From: CAYJKB01 sp964370625
Lineage (GTDB): Bacteria; Bacillota; Clostridia; Oscillospirales; Butyricicoccaceae
Length of the DNA stretch: 30,573 nt
Assembly (NCBI GenBank): GCA_964370625.1
Contig: CAYJKB010000025.1
Coordinates: forward strand, 1-30,573
Direction: 5' to 3'
Shown here: positions 15,869 through 22,569 of the stretch, piece by piece
Numbering within the stretch: position 1 is the first letter of the stretch
Layout of the letters: each line of letters opens with the position of its first letter
Notes under the pieces: model-generated
Databases searched by the model: none
The model's input: the letters and a program-made list of their open reading frames with translations, nothing else
Told to the model about the DNA's origin: nothing
Program-made: the position numbers and the translations under genes

Positions 15869-17365
15869 TTATGAAGCTTTATCTGCATCATTTCCAAATA
15901 CAAATTCTATGTGTTCCTCATTGAACTTTTTAGTAACTAAGCTAACTGTGATAGTAAGTATAAATGATACAATCATTGCCACCACACCGAAAACAGGTGA
16001 CATTGCTGTGTTAAATTTGAATACTATAGCAAGAGTTGCACTTGTTAAAAATCCACCTAAAATTCCTGCCCAAGCACCTTTTTGCGTTACGTTTTTCCAA
16101 TATAGTCCAACAGCAAAAGGAGCTAAGAAAGATCCCGAAACTGTTCCCCATGAGAAAGCCATAAGTGTTTGAATTGGCGATTTTGTAAGTGCTACAAGCA
16201 CTGAAATTCCGATAAATACAAAGCACATTACACGTGTTAAAATAAGTTGGTTTCGTGGCGTAATATTTGGTTTTAAAGGTTTTACGATATCCATTACAAA
16301 AGATGAGCTTGATACAAGCACGATACCGGTAAGCGTTGTTACAGAGGCTGATAATACTAATACTACAATTATTCCAAGTAGTAAATCTGGTAGTGTCAGT
16401 GTTAGGAAGTTTGGAATAATTCTGTCAAAAGCTACAGCACCTGTTTCTGTAAGTGGTGTTAAGCCGTCTTGCACGCTGAAGAAGTATTTAGCAACTGCAC
16501 CTGTAAAGTATGCACCACAAGAGATAAGTGTTGCGAAAAGTGTTGATATAATTGTCCCACTTTTGATAGCTTTTTCATCAGCAATTGCATAAAATTTATG
16601 TATAATTTGTGGTAATCCCCATGTACCAAAACTTGTAAGTAAAATTAGAGAAATAAGGCTTAAATACCCATCATTTCCATTTCCAAGTATATTCACTTGC
16701 TGTGATGTGAAATCAAGCACTTTTGAAGTTCCTTCAACAATTCCTCCGATGATTTCGTTATCCATCATAACACCAAGCATTAAAGATACACCAACTAACA
16801 TAATAATCCCTTGAACAAAGTCAGCGATTAGTGTTGCAATGTATCCACCAAGTGTTAAATAAATTGCTGATATAGCTGCCATCATTAAAATCGCATATAA
16901 ATAATCAATATTAAACACTTGTTCAAATAAGTAAGACAGCCCTGAGTATACAGATGCTGAATAAGGTGTCATAAATATAAATATTATGATTGCAGCAACT
17001 GATTTCATGCCTTTTGAATTATATCTTTTGTGGAAAAATTCTGGCATTGTTGCAACTTTTAGCTGATGTGTCATTCTTCTTGTGGGACTTGCAAGAACTT
17101 TCCATGCAAGATATGTGCCGATAAGTGCGTTACCTACGCCGATAAGCACTGCCCAAGCACCAAATGTCCAGCCATTTGTCCCTGCGTAACCAATAAATAA
17201 AACTGCCGAGAAGTAAGTGGTACCGTAAGCGAATGCACTAACAAGTGCGCCAGCTTTACGTCCACCTAGCAAAAAGGCAGCCATGTCTTTTGTGTGTTTC
17301 GAACTCCATACGCCTATACCAATCATAGCTATAGCGTAAATTAGAATTACAATAATCTTTTCCAT
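15869..17365 (-). CDS. Sodium:solute symporter (SSS family)
   Basis: 498-residue integral membrane transporter with about 12-13 predicted helices, starting with IVILIYAIAMIGIGVWSSK. Family features visible: the SSF loop GRKAGALVSAFAYGTTYFSAVLFIGYAG (residues about 35-62, in part), ATMPEFFHKRYNSK after helix 3, and LTLGGYIATLIADFVQGIIM, typical of the PutP/PanF branch. Substrate is not readable; the operon with two arylacetate-CoA ligases and indolepyruvate oxidoreductase suggests an aryl acid or aromatic amino acid. First gene of the operon, with a strong promoter and a structured leader. SD GGAAGG lies 10 bases before the ATG. Confidence 0.9.
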   Translation of the reverse strand: MEKIIVILIYAIAMIGIGVWSSKHTKDMAAFLLGGRKAGALVSAFAYGTTYFSAVLFIGYAGTNGWTFGAWAVLIGVGNALIGTYLAWKVLASPTRRMTHQLKVATMPEFFHKRYNSKGMKSVAAIIIFIFMTPYSASVYSGLSYLFEQVFNIDYLYAILMMAAISAIYLTLGGYIATLIADFVQGIIMLVGVSLMLGVMMDNEIIGGIVEGTSKVLDFTSQQVNILGNGNDGYLSLISLILLTSFGTWGLPQIIHKFYAIADEKAIKSGTIISTLFATLISCGAYFTGAVAKYFFSVQDGLTPLTETGAVAFDRIIPNFLTLTLPDLLLGIIVVLVLSASVTTLTGIVLVSSSSFVMDIVKPLKPNITPRNQLILTRVMCFVFIGISVLVALTKSPIQTLMAFSWGTVSGSFLAPFAVGLYWKNVTQKGAWAGILGGFLTSATLAIVFKFNTAMSPVFGVVAMIVSFILTITVSLVTKKFNEEHIEFVFGNDADKAS

Positions 17366-17420
17366 ACTACGTTTACCTTCCGTTCTACAATATTTTGTTT
17401 TTGAGTTTTTGCTCTTATCA

Positions 17421-17454
17421 AGTTTACTACCTAAACTACCGTACCAACAGGTAC
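17421..17454 (-). promoter_or_regulatory. Two small dyads in the symporter-operon leader (possible operator)
   Basis: Plus-strand GTACC-AACA-GGTAC (17441-17454) is a 5-base perfect dyad placed about 6-20 bases downstream of the predicted start of transcription; next to it AGTTTA (17421-17426) and TAAACT (17432-17437) form a second dyad around CTACC. The position fits a TetR-like repressor operator or a leader hairpin. No riboswitch consensus is recognisable. Confidence 0.45.
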
Positions 17455-17466
17455 ACTACGTCCTTT

Positions 17467-17495
17467 ATTATATCGCTTTTTCAATATTTTGTAAA
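17467..17495 (-). promoter_or_regulatory. SigA-type promoter of the symporter-paaK-iorAB-paaK operon
   Basis: Minus strand: TTTACA (17495-17490), 17-base spacer, TATAAT (17472-17467). The leader to the symporter ATG at 17365 is about 95 bases. Confidence 0.78.
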
Positions 17496-17613
17496 GTTAT
17501 TTTTATAAAAATTTCCAGTATAAAAGTTGTGCAAGTTGCTAAATTAATACAAAAACTGTATACAACGCTATTTATTACGTGATTTTGTGAAATTTGAATT
17601 TAATTAAAGATGC

Positions 17614-17646
17614 AAAAAATGGGTGCGCCGATTTGCGACTCACCCA
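17614..17646 (-). terminator. Rho-independent terminator after rqcH
   Basis: Minus strand: TGGGTG (17646-17641) pairs with CACCCA (17625-17620); the inner part pairs further with one mismatch around CAAAT; six T residues follow (plus-strand A 17614-17619). The 308-base gap 17366-17673 thus holds this terminator, then about 115 bases with nothing recognised, then the symporter promoter and leader. Confidence 0.88.
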
Positions 17647-17673
17647 CTTTTCTTATTAGCTTTTATAGCTTAT

Positions 17674-19446
17674 TTATTTTACTTTTAAGCTTTCTACATA
17701 GCTTTCATCTGGTGTAATGTATGCTGTATTATATACATGATAAATTACCATTCCAGGTTTCGCTGCCGGTGGTTTTTTGATATTACGAATTTCCGTATAA
17801 TCAACAGGAATTTTAACCAATCCTTTTCCATTAGCATGGAAAGCTGCTATCATACAAGCATCATTTAATGCATCAAGAGTTGGTTTTTTTCCTTCACAAA
17901 CTAAAATTACATGACTTCCATGAATTTTCTGCACATGAAACCACATATCTGATTTATATGCAACTTTAAATGTTAGTAAATCATTTTGTAAGTTGTTTTT
18001 TCCAGCAAAAATTGTAAATCCATCACGAGTGCGATATTCTATTGGAGCATTACTAATTTTCTTTTGCTTTTTACCTTTCGTACCTCTTACTGGTGATAAA
18101 TAGCCTGTTTGTGTAAGTTCTTGACGAATTTCATTTAAGTCCGTTTCTGTTTCGGCACGTTCAATAGCACTTAGCACACTTTCAAGATATTCAATATCTG
18201 CTGAACCAATTTCTATTTGCTCTGTCAACATTTTTTCTGCAGTTTTAGCTTTATTATATAGTTTATAATATCTCTCAGCATTTTTTTGAGCTGTTAATTC
18301 TGGTTTTAATTGAACTTCAACAGTACCACATTCAGGGTCATAATAATCTATTAAAGTAGCTTTTGTCATTCCTGTTGAAATTTGATATAAATTTGCTGTG
18401 ATTATATCACCATTTCGTTTATATTTATCTCTCTCCGCAGTTTTTAAAAGCTCTTGTGATTGCATTGCGAGTTTACGTTTTGCTCTATCTCTTGCATTTT
18501 GAATTGTTTTAGAAATATCAGTTGCACGTCTTTTTATTCTATTAATTCGCTCTTTTTTTGCATAAAATAATTCAAGCATCGAACTAAAATCATCGTATTT
18601 TTCACTTATAATTGTATCTCCATATTGTATAAGTGGAGTAATTGTAAAATCAAATACAGTGTTATCTTGTGAATTTATAAGCATGTATGGTTTAAGCTTA
18701 TTTTCTGTCATATTGTTGACAAGTGATAAAAATACATCACACAACTTATAACGCATTTCTTGAGATAACTCTGACATCAAAGCATCTTTATTTCCTGCAG
18801 TTTTTGTCGCTATTTCTCTACATAATAACGGCGAAAAACCTAAGAAGGTTGAAATAATCCATTTGTGTATAGGCAATTCGCTATTTTCATTTAAAATTGC
18901 TGCTAATAAGCCTTGTTTTGAAACATCGCATGGATTGATTTTTTCTTGCACTGGTGGTAACCTATAGAATAATCCTGGGAGAATTTGCCTTTTTGCATCA
19001 ATATCGCCTTCAAATCTACGAACTGCATCAATTATACGCATTTCTTCATCATAAAGAATGACATTAGTTTGATGAGCCATAATTTCATGGCTTAAATATT
19101 TTTTACAAGCAACACCCATTTCGTCAGTAGCATCAAATTCAATTATAATTACACGTTCCATTTTTGGCTGTGTAATGCTTGCAATTCTTGCTCCTGCTAA
19201 ATGTTTTCGCATTAACATGCAAAACATAGGAGGTGCAGCTGGATTTTCCCTTGTTTCATTTATAAAGTGCATTCTTGGTGACGATTGGTTTGAACTTAAA
19301 AGAAGTCTTTTTGTACAGCCAAATGCACGTATAACCATAATGATTTCATCTCGTTCAGGTTGATGAATTTTATCAACCCTACTTCCGATTAGTGTTTGAT
19401 TTAATTCATGTACTACCCCACTGAGTGTAACAGCGTCTAGAGGCAT
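17674..19446 (-). CDS. rqcH: RqcH (NFACT/Rqc2 family) ribosome quality-control protein
   Basis: 590-residue protein that binds stalled 50S subunits with peptidyl-tRNA and recruits tRNA-Ala to add alanine tails marking nascent chains for degradation; older annotation 'fibronectin-binding protein A'. Domains in order: NFACT-N (about 1-180, with HELNQTLIGSRVDKIHQP and PPMFCMLMRKHLAGARI), HhH (about 185-240), coiled-coil arm (about 275-430) and NFACT-R (about 455-560: FTIFAGKNNLQND, MWFHVQKIHGSHVIL, VPVDYTEI preceded by KI). The Asp-Arg pair required for tailing in B. subtilis RqcH (D97-R98) is Glu97-Arg98 here. Start at 19446 has AAGGAG upstream and is 12 bases after the trmK-nif3 stop, so co-transcribed. 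Confidence 0.93.
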   Translation of the reverse strand: MPLDAVTLSGVVHELNQTLIGSRVDKIHQPERDEIIMVIRAFGCTKRLLLSSNQSSPRMHFINETRENPAAPPMFCMLMRKHLAGARIASITQPKMERVIIIEFDATDEMGVACKKYLSHEIMAHQTNVILYDEEMRIIDAVRRFEGDIDAKRQILPGLFYRLPPVQEKINPCDVSKQGLLAAILNENSELPIHKWIISTFLGFSPLLCREIATKTAGNKDALMSELSQEMRYKLCDVFLSLVNNMTENKLKPYMLINSQDNTVFDFTITPLIQYGDTIISEKYDDFSSMLELFYAKKERINRIKRRATDISKTIQNARDRAKRKLAMQSQELLKTAERDKYKRNGDIITANLYQISTGMTKATLIDYYDPECGTVEVQLKPELTAQKNAERYYKLYNKAKTAEKMLTEQIEIGSADIEYLESVLSAIERAETETDLNEIRQELTQTGYLSPVRGTKGKKQKKISNAPIEYRTRDGFTIFAGKNNLQNDLLTFKVAYKSDMWFHVQKIHGSHVILVCEGKKPTLDALNDACMIAAFHANGKGLVKIPVDYTEIRNIKKPPAAKPGMVIYHVYNTAYITPDESYVESLKVK

Positions 19447-19458
19447 TAATGTTCTCCT

Positions 19459-20934
19459 TTAGATAAATTTTACAACATCTTCATGAACTTTGCTTTCTAC
19501 AGCTTCTATTTCATGGAAGTTCTGTTTAATTATGTCAGTTAAATGAGGAATAATAATATTTTCTGTTGGAAAATGTCCTGCATCAATAATATTTATTCCT
19601 AAAACCTTTGCTTTTTGGAAATTATCATAACTAATTTCAGCTGTAAGTATAGTATCTGCTTCTTTTTCTAATGCTTCTTCAATAAATTTAGAGCCAGACC
19701 CACCAATTACTGCTATACGAGTTACATCACGTCCCCCATCAGCATATCTTATTCCACCTGCGTTTATCTTCTCTTTTACATAGCTAATAAATTCTTGAAG
19801 CTTCATGGATTGCCACAGGCTACCAACTCTGCCTAATGATTTATTTTCACCAACACCAAGAGGTTCTATTCTTAATAGTTCTAGTTTGTCTGCAAGACAA
19901 TCATTCACGCCTCCCCATGCACAATCTAAGTTAGTATGCATGCAAATTGCTGAAATATCATTGCGAATTAGTTTTATAATTTTTCTTCCCGTAAGATTAT
20001 TTGTAGTTACTTTATCGATAGTAGTGAAAATAAGCGGATGATGTGCTACAATAAGCCCTGCTCCAATTTTAATCGCTTCATCAATTACTTCATCAGTTAT
20101 ATCAAGCGCACATAGTACCTTTGTAATAACAGATTTTTCATCACCAACTAAAAGTCCGATATTGTCCCAACTTTCACCCATGCTATATGGAGCAATTCTC
20201 TCTAACAATGTTAAAACATTTGATACTGTAGTTTTCATATGGATAACCTCCGTCTCAAGTTCCTTTATCAATCTAAGAATATGACTTTCCTGATTTGTAA
20301 GTTCTCGTTCTTTTTGAGCTTTCAAGATTCCTTTTTGAGCTTTTTTATATCTTTTATGTAAGTCTACATAATAGTCTTTTTTAAGTTTATCATTATTTAA
20401 ATGTTTTGAAACCAGACAACTAGATGCATGCTCTATTTGAAGTTTTTCTCCTCCACCTATTGCACAAATGCATAAATAAATCTTTTTTCCTTCTTTGCAC
20501 AAAATTTCTTTTGTAATTTTATATCCATTTGTGTAAAGAAAAAATCTTAGTTCTTCTGGCAATGTCATAGGTTGAAGGATTAATTTATGGTTTCCATCCT
20601 TTGTCCACGGTGCATCTTTAAGAATTGAAGCTATGGTTTCTCCACCCATGCCAGCTATAATAATTGTATCACATTCATCAGAACTATATTCACGAAGTCC
20701 ATCTGATAATTTTGTTTTTATTTGCTCTTCAAATCCAGTATTTTTTATGTTTTCTATCCCAACATTCAAAGGACCTTCATTAATATCTGATGCAATCGCT
20801 GTTTTACAAAGCTGATTTTGCATTAGATAAATCGACAAATAACCGTGGTCACTTCCTATATCAGCAACTACTTTCGCCGAATTTACTTGGTTTGCAAGCA
20901 TTAATAATCTATTGGATAGCTTAATTTTTTGCAT
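19459..20934 (-). CDS. Fused tRNA (adenine-22-N1)-methyltransferase TrmK and Nif3-like dinuclear metal protein
   Basis: 491 residues if started at 20934 (GAGGAA upstream; MQKIKLSNRLLML matches the family N-terminus; the frame extends 23 codons further without conserved sequence). Residues 1-about 230 are TrmK, the SAM-dependent enzyme for m1A22 in tRNA: VADIGSDHGYLS (SAM motif I), IASDINEGPL, IIIAGMGGETI and ILQPMTLPEELR. Residues 233-491 are a Nif3/YqfO protein: ESWDNIGLLVGD, VAHHPLIF, MHTNLDCAWGGVND and DAGHFPTEN, the metal-binding His/Asp/Glu set; it lacks the PII-like insert of the long YqfO form. In B. subtilis yqfN (trmK) and yqfO are adjacent separate genes. Here no stop separates them, but an internal SD and ATG remain at the junction. 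Confidence 0.9.
   Translation of the reverse strand: MQKIKLSNRLLMLANQVNSAKVVADIGSDHGYLSIYLMQNQLCKTAIASDINEGPLNVGIENIKNTGFEEQIKTKLSDGLREYSSDECDTIIIAGMGGETIASILKDAPWTKDGNHKLILQPMTLPEELRFFLYTNGYKITKEILCKEGKKIYLCICAIGGGEKLQIEHASSCLVSKHLNNDKLKKDYYVDLHKRYKKAQKGILKAQKERELTNQESHILRLIKELETEVIHMKTTVSNVLTLLERIAPYSMGESWDNIGLLVGDEKSVITKVLCALDITDEVIDEAIKIGAGLIVAHHPLIFTTIDKVTTNNLTGRKIIKLIRNDISAICMHTNLDCAWGGVNDCLADKLELLRIEPLGVGENKSLGRVGSLWQSMKLQEFISYVKEKINAGGIRYADGGRDVTRIAVIGGSGSKFIEEALEKEADTILTAEISYDNFQKAKVLGINIIDAGHFPTENIIIPHLTDIIKQNFHEIEAVESKVHEDVVKFI
20236..20251 (-). promoter_or_regulatory. Internal ribosome-binding site and ATG at the TrmK-Nif3 junction
   Basis: On the minus strand GGAGG (20251-20247) is followed after eight bases by an in-frame ATG at 20238 that begins MKTTVSNVLTLLERIAPY, the normal N-terminus of Nif3 proteins. 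Initiation here would give a free 259-residue Nif3 protein besides the fused form. Confidence 0.6.
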
Positions 20935-20965
20935 AAACGTTCCTCTTTTGCTTTGAAGATTTGTA

Positions 20966-20994
20966 TTTATAAAAATAAAGAGACTGCTCTGCAA
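20966..20994 (-). promoter_or_regulatory. Weak promoter candidate for trmK-nif3-rqcH, inside the upstream terminator
   Basis: Minus strand: TTGCAG (20994-20989), 17-base spacer, TATAAA (20971-20966), about 32 bases before the trmK start. The -35 matches only at TTG and lies in the loop of the terminator hairpin, so it may be chance; readthrough could also feed the operon. Confidence 0.28.
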
Positions 20995-21001
20995 CAGTCT
21001 C
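20966..21001 (-). terminator. Rho-independent terminator after the DUF1858 gene
   Basis: Minus strand: GAGACTG (21001-20995) pairs with CAGTCTC (20986-20980), loop TTGCAGAG, followed by TTTATTTTTAT. Confidence 0.85.
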
Positions 21002-21072
21002 AAGATTTGTTTTCTAAAACTATGTGCGCAAAAACTTAGCCTATCAAAATCAAATATATTTATTGATAGAGA

Positions 21073-21267
21073 TTACTTTGTAAAATAAGCATTAAGTTCA
21101 GATACAAGTTTTTCAGCGTCAGTTCCATGTACAGCACAAGCTTCTGCAATGCTTTCATTTTGAGATGCAGGACATCCTAAACAATGCATTCCCATTTCAA
21201 GAAAATATTTAGCAGTGCCAACATCACGAGCTAGAATTTCACCAATTTTAGTTTCTTTAGTTATCAT
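21073..21267 (-). CDS. DUF1858 small redox-disulfide domain protein
   Basis: 64 residues of the DUF1858 family (hybrid-cluster-protein-associated redox disulfide domain). Seen: ITKETKIGEILARD, then MGMHCLGCPASQNESIAEACAVHG with the CxxC pair, and a short C-terminal helix. The start is placed at 21267 (AGGTGA five bases upstream); an adjacent ATG at 21270 is equally possible, and the frame runs further upstream without conserved residues. The CxxC is thought to be redox-active or metal-binding; no partner is coded next to it. It has its own promoter and terminator. Confidence 0.85.
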   Translation of the reverse strand: MITKETKIGEILARDVGTAKYFLEMGMHCLGCPASQNESIAEACAVHGTDAEKLVSELNAYFTK

Positions 21268-21298
21268 CATTTCACCTACTCCGTTTATATATATGTAT

Positions 21299-21327
21299 AT
21301 TTTATCATAAATAAATATATTTTTCAA
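21299..21327 (-). promoter_or_regulatory. SigA-type promoter of the DUF1858 gene
   Basis: Minus strand: TTGAAA (21327-21322), 17-base spacer, TAAAAT (21304-21299), about 30 bases before the start codon. Confidence 0.7.
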
Positions 21328-21365
21328 TAGTTTTTTAGCATTAAAAATCAGCTGTATAAAAAGCT

Positions 21366-21393
21366 AAAGAGATGTGAATTAACACATCTCTTT
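21366..21393 (-). terminator. Terminator after the zinc-ribbon gene
   Basis: Perfect 11-base inverted repeat: plus-strand AAAGAGATGTG (21366-21376) and CACATCTCTTT (21383-21393), 6-base loop. On the minus strand it is followed by AGCTTTTTAT. It begins 15 bases after the stop codon. Confidence 0.82.
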
Positions 21394-21407
21394 ATTAAGT
21401 AATTAAA

Positions 21408-21686
21408 TTACTCAGCTTCCTTCATTTTAGCGAAACATTCGCTACAAAATACAGGTCTGTCTGATTTTGGTTCAAAAGGAACTTTTGCTTCGCCACCACA
21501 GCTAGCACAAGTTGCTGCGAAAAACTCACGAGGGCCTCTAGCAGCTGTTTTTCTAGCGTCACGACAAGGTTTACAACGTTGTGGTTCATTCATGAATCCT
21601 CTTTCAGCGTAAAACTCTTGTTCGCCAGTTGTAAAATTGAATTCGCTACCGCATTCTTTGCAGTTTAAAGTTTTGTCTTGGTACAT
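21408..21686 (-). CDS. Double zinc-ribbon protein
   Basis: 92-residue basic-then-acidic protein with four CxxC pairs: C9-C12, C38-C41, C60-C63 and C81-C84, enough for two zinc ribbons. The first half (LNCKECGSEFNFTTGEQEFY and EPQRCKPCRDARK) matches the 'probable zinc-binding' zf-trcl type domain found in many anaerobes; the second (ATCASCGGEAKVPFEPKSDRPVFCSECF) is the CxxC domain often seen in small stand-alone proteins of the same group. Role unknown; nucleic acid or protein binding is plausible. The gene follows sigH after a 106-base GC-rich structured element, which would be its 5' leader. SD GAGGTAG lies nine bases before the ATG. Confidence 0.85.
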   Translation of the reverse strand: MYQDKTLNCKECGSEFNFTTGEQEFYAERGFMNEPQRCKPCRDARKTAARGPREFFAATCASCGGEAKVPFEPKSDRPVFCSECFAKMKEAE

Positions 21687-21792
21687 TTCTTTCTACCTCT
21701 TTCCAGCTTGACTTGAACGCCTTTTGCGCCCACCTAGCCCGATAAACGGGACTTCATTTATGCGCACAGACCAATTGCCTGTAACCGCCTTT
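21687..21792 (-). ncRNA. GC-rich structured intergenic element (possible leader RNA), unassigned
   Basis: 106 bases between the sigH stop and the zinc-ribbon start, about 49% G+C (52 of 106 counted) and higher in 21712-21790, against AT-rich surroundings. Three helices can be drawn (plus coordinates): GCCTGT 21777-21782 with ACAGAC 21766-21771, one G-T; GCGC 21762-21765 with GCGC 21726-21729; inside it CCCG 21738-21741 with CGGG 21747-21750, loop ATAAA. No U-tract, so not a terminator; no tRNA fold or riboswitch consensus that I recognise. Leader RNA is an inference from base composition and pairing. Confidence 0.45.
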
Positions 21793-22398
21793 CTAGGACT
21801 TTTGTGGGAAAAGCTCTGTAGCTTTCCTTTTAATACGCTTTACAGCATTATCTATAGATTTGAGCGATTTTTGAAGCTGCTCTGCCATCTCCCTAGATGA
21901 CATACCCGTCAAATACAACTTTAAAACTAATGCTTCAAACGCAGATAGGTTATCCATTAGCCTTTTCGTGTTTTCTGTTTGCTCTTCTCTGCCTATTACC
22001 AATGACTCTGGGTCGCTTAGTGAAAGCGGTGATAAAAAAAGTCTGTCTTCACTGTCATTAAAAAGAGGTTTTTCGATAGAAATATAACTGTTTAGCGGAA
22101 TATGCTTTGCACTTCCTGCAATTTTTACTGCATTGTAAACGCTACTTAATATGCAAACTCTAGCAAATGTGCTAAAGCTCGCCCCTTTAGTTTCGTCATA
22201 TTGTCTTATAGCTTTTATAAGACCTAACATACCTTCTTGAAGCAAGTCTTCAAAGTCAGCTCCGATTAGAAAATACGGCCTAGAACACGACTTAACAAGC
22301 TTGTTATAACGCTTGATAAGCACTTCTTCGGCGTAAATATCGCCTTTTTTTGCTAAAGTACATAAATTTTCATCTGTTTCATTTTCAAAAAATTGCAT
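21793..22398 (-). CDS. sigH: RNA polymerase sigma factor SigH (Spo0H) family
   Basis: 201-residue sigma-70 family factor of the SigH type, which drives early sporulation and stationary-phase genes in Bacillus and Clostridia. Region 2: ENLCTLAKKGDIYAEEVLIKRYN, FLIGADFEDLLQEGMLGLIKAIRQYD, ASFSTFARVCI. Region 4: LSAFEALVLKLYLTGMSSREMAEQLQKSLKSIDNAVKRIKRK, with KSIDNAVKRIKRK typical of SigH. It is slightly shorter than B. subtilis SigH (218 aa). The ATG at 22398 lacks a good SD (AAGAGA lies about 15 bases off), so translation may be weak. It has a near-consensus promoter and an array of palindromes further upstream. SigH identity is strong; the exact regulon is unknown. Confidence 0.88.
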   Translation of the reverse strand: MQFFENETDENLCTLAKKGDIYAEEVLIKRYNKLVKSCSRPYFLIGADFEDLLQEGMLGLIKAIRQYDETKGASFSTFARVCILSSVYNAVKIAGSAKHIPLNSYISIEKPLFNDSEDRLFLSPLSLSDPESLVIGREEQTENTKRLMDNLSAFEALVLKLYLTGMSSREMAEQLQKSLKSIDNAVKRIKRKATELFPQKS

Positions 22399-22452
22399 AA
22401 AATATTTATAATTCTCTTATCCATTATTATACATTTGTAGTATGTTACCATG

Positions 22453-22481
22453 AGTATATAGTAATTTATTTGCTATGTCAA
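22453..22481 (-). promoter_or_regulatory. SigA-type promoter of sigH
   Basis: Minus strand: consensus TTGACA (22481-22476), 17-base spacer, TATACT (22458-22453). This is the best -35/-10 pair in the window; the start of transcription would be near 22446. Confidence 0.85.
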
Positions 22482-22510
22482 GCATTTTGACTAAACTATA
22501 TTTTAATCGA

Positions 22511-22558
22511 CTTTTGTATACATATTTTGTATACAAAAGCATTATTTTGCATACAAAA
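22511..22558. repeat. Three tandem GTATAC-type palindromes between glmM and sigH
   Basis: Boxes: TTTTGTATACATAT (22512-22525, imperfect), TTTTGTATACAAAA (22525-22538, perfect 14-base palindrome) and TTTTGCATACAAAA (22545-22558, one change). Boxes 1 and 2 also form a perfect 11-base inverted repeat (22511-22521 with 22529-22539, loop 7). They end 30 bases before the sigH -35 and start 11 bases after the glmM stop. The core TTGTATACAA resembles GntR-family operators. Could also be the glmM 3'-end hairpin, though no U-tract follows. Confidence 0.6.
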
Positions 22559-22569
22559 TATCACTTTTA

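Noticed and set aside
15795..16172. 125-codon open frame on the plus strand across the paaK-symporter junction
   Set aside because: Antisense to two intact, well-recognised genes; composition reflects their complement.
17366..17460. T-box or other amino acid riboswitch in the symporter leader
   Set aside because: No T-box antiterminator sequence (AGGGTGG...), no terminator hairpin before the gene, and the leader is too short.
21687..21792. tRNA or known riboswitch in the GC-rich gap
   Set aside because: The GTTCAAGTC stretch recalls a T-loop, but its flanks do not pair and no acceptor or anticodon stem can be drawn; no TPP, SAM, c-di-GMP, purine, guanidine or T-box core was seen.
22511..22558. 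CRISPR array
   Set aside because: Repeats are only 14 bases, palindromic and overlapping or 6 bases apart, with no spacers and no cas genes.
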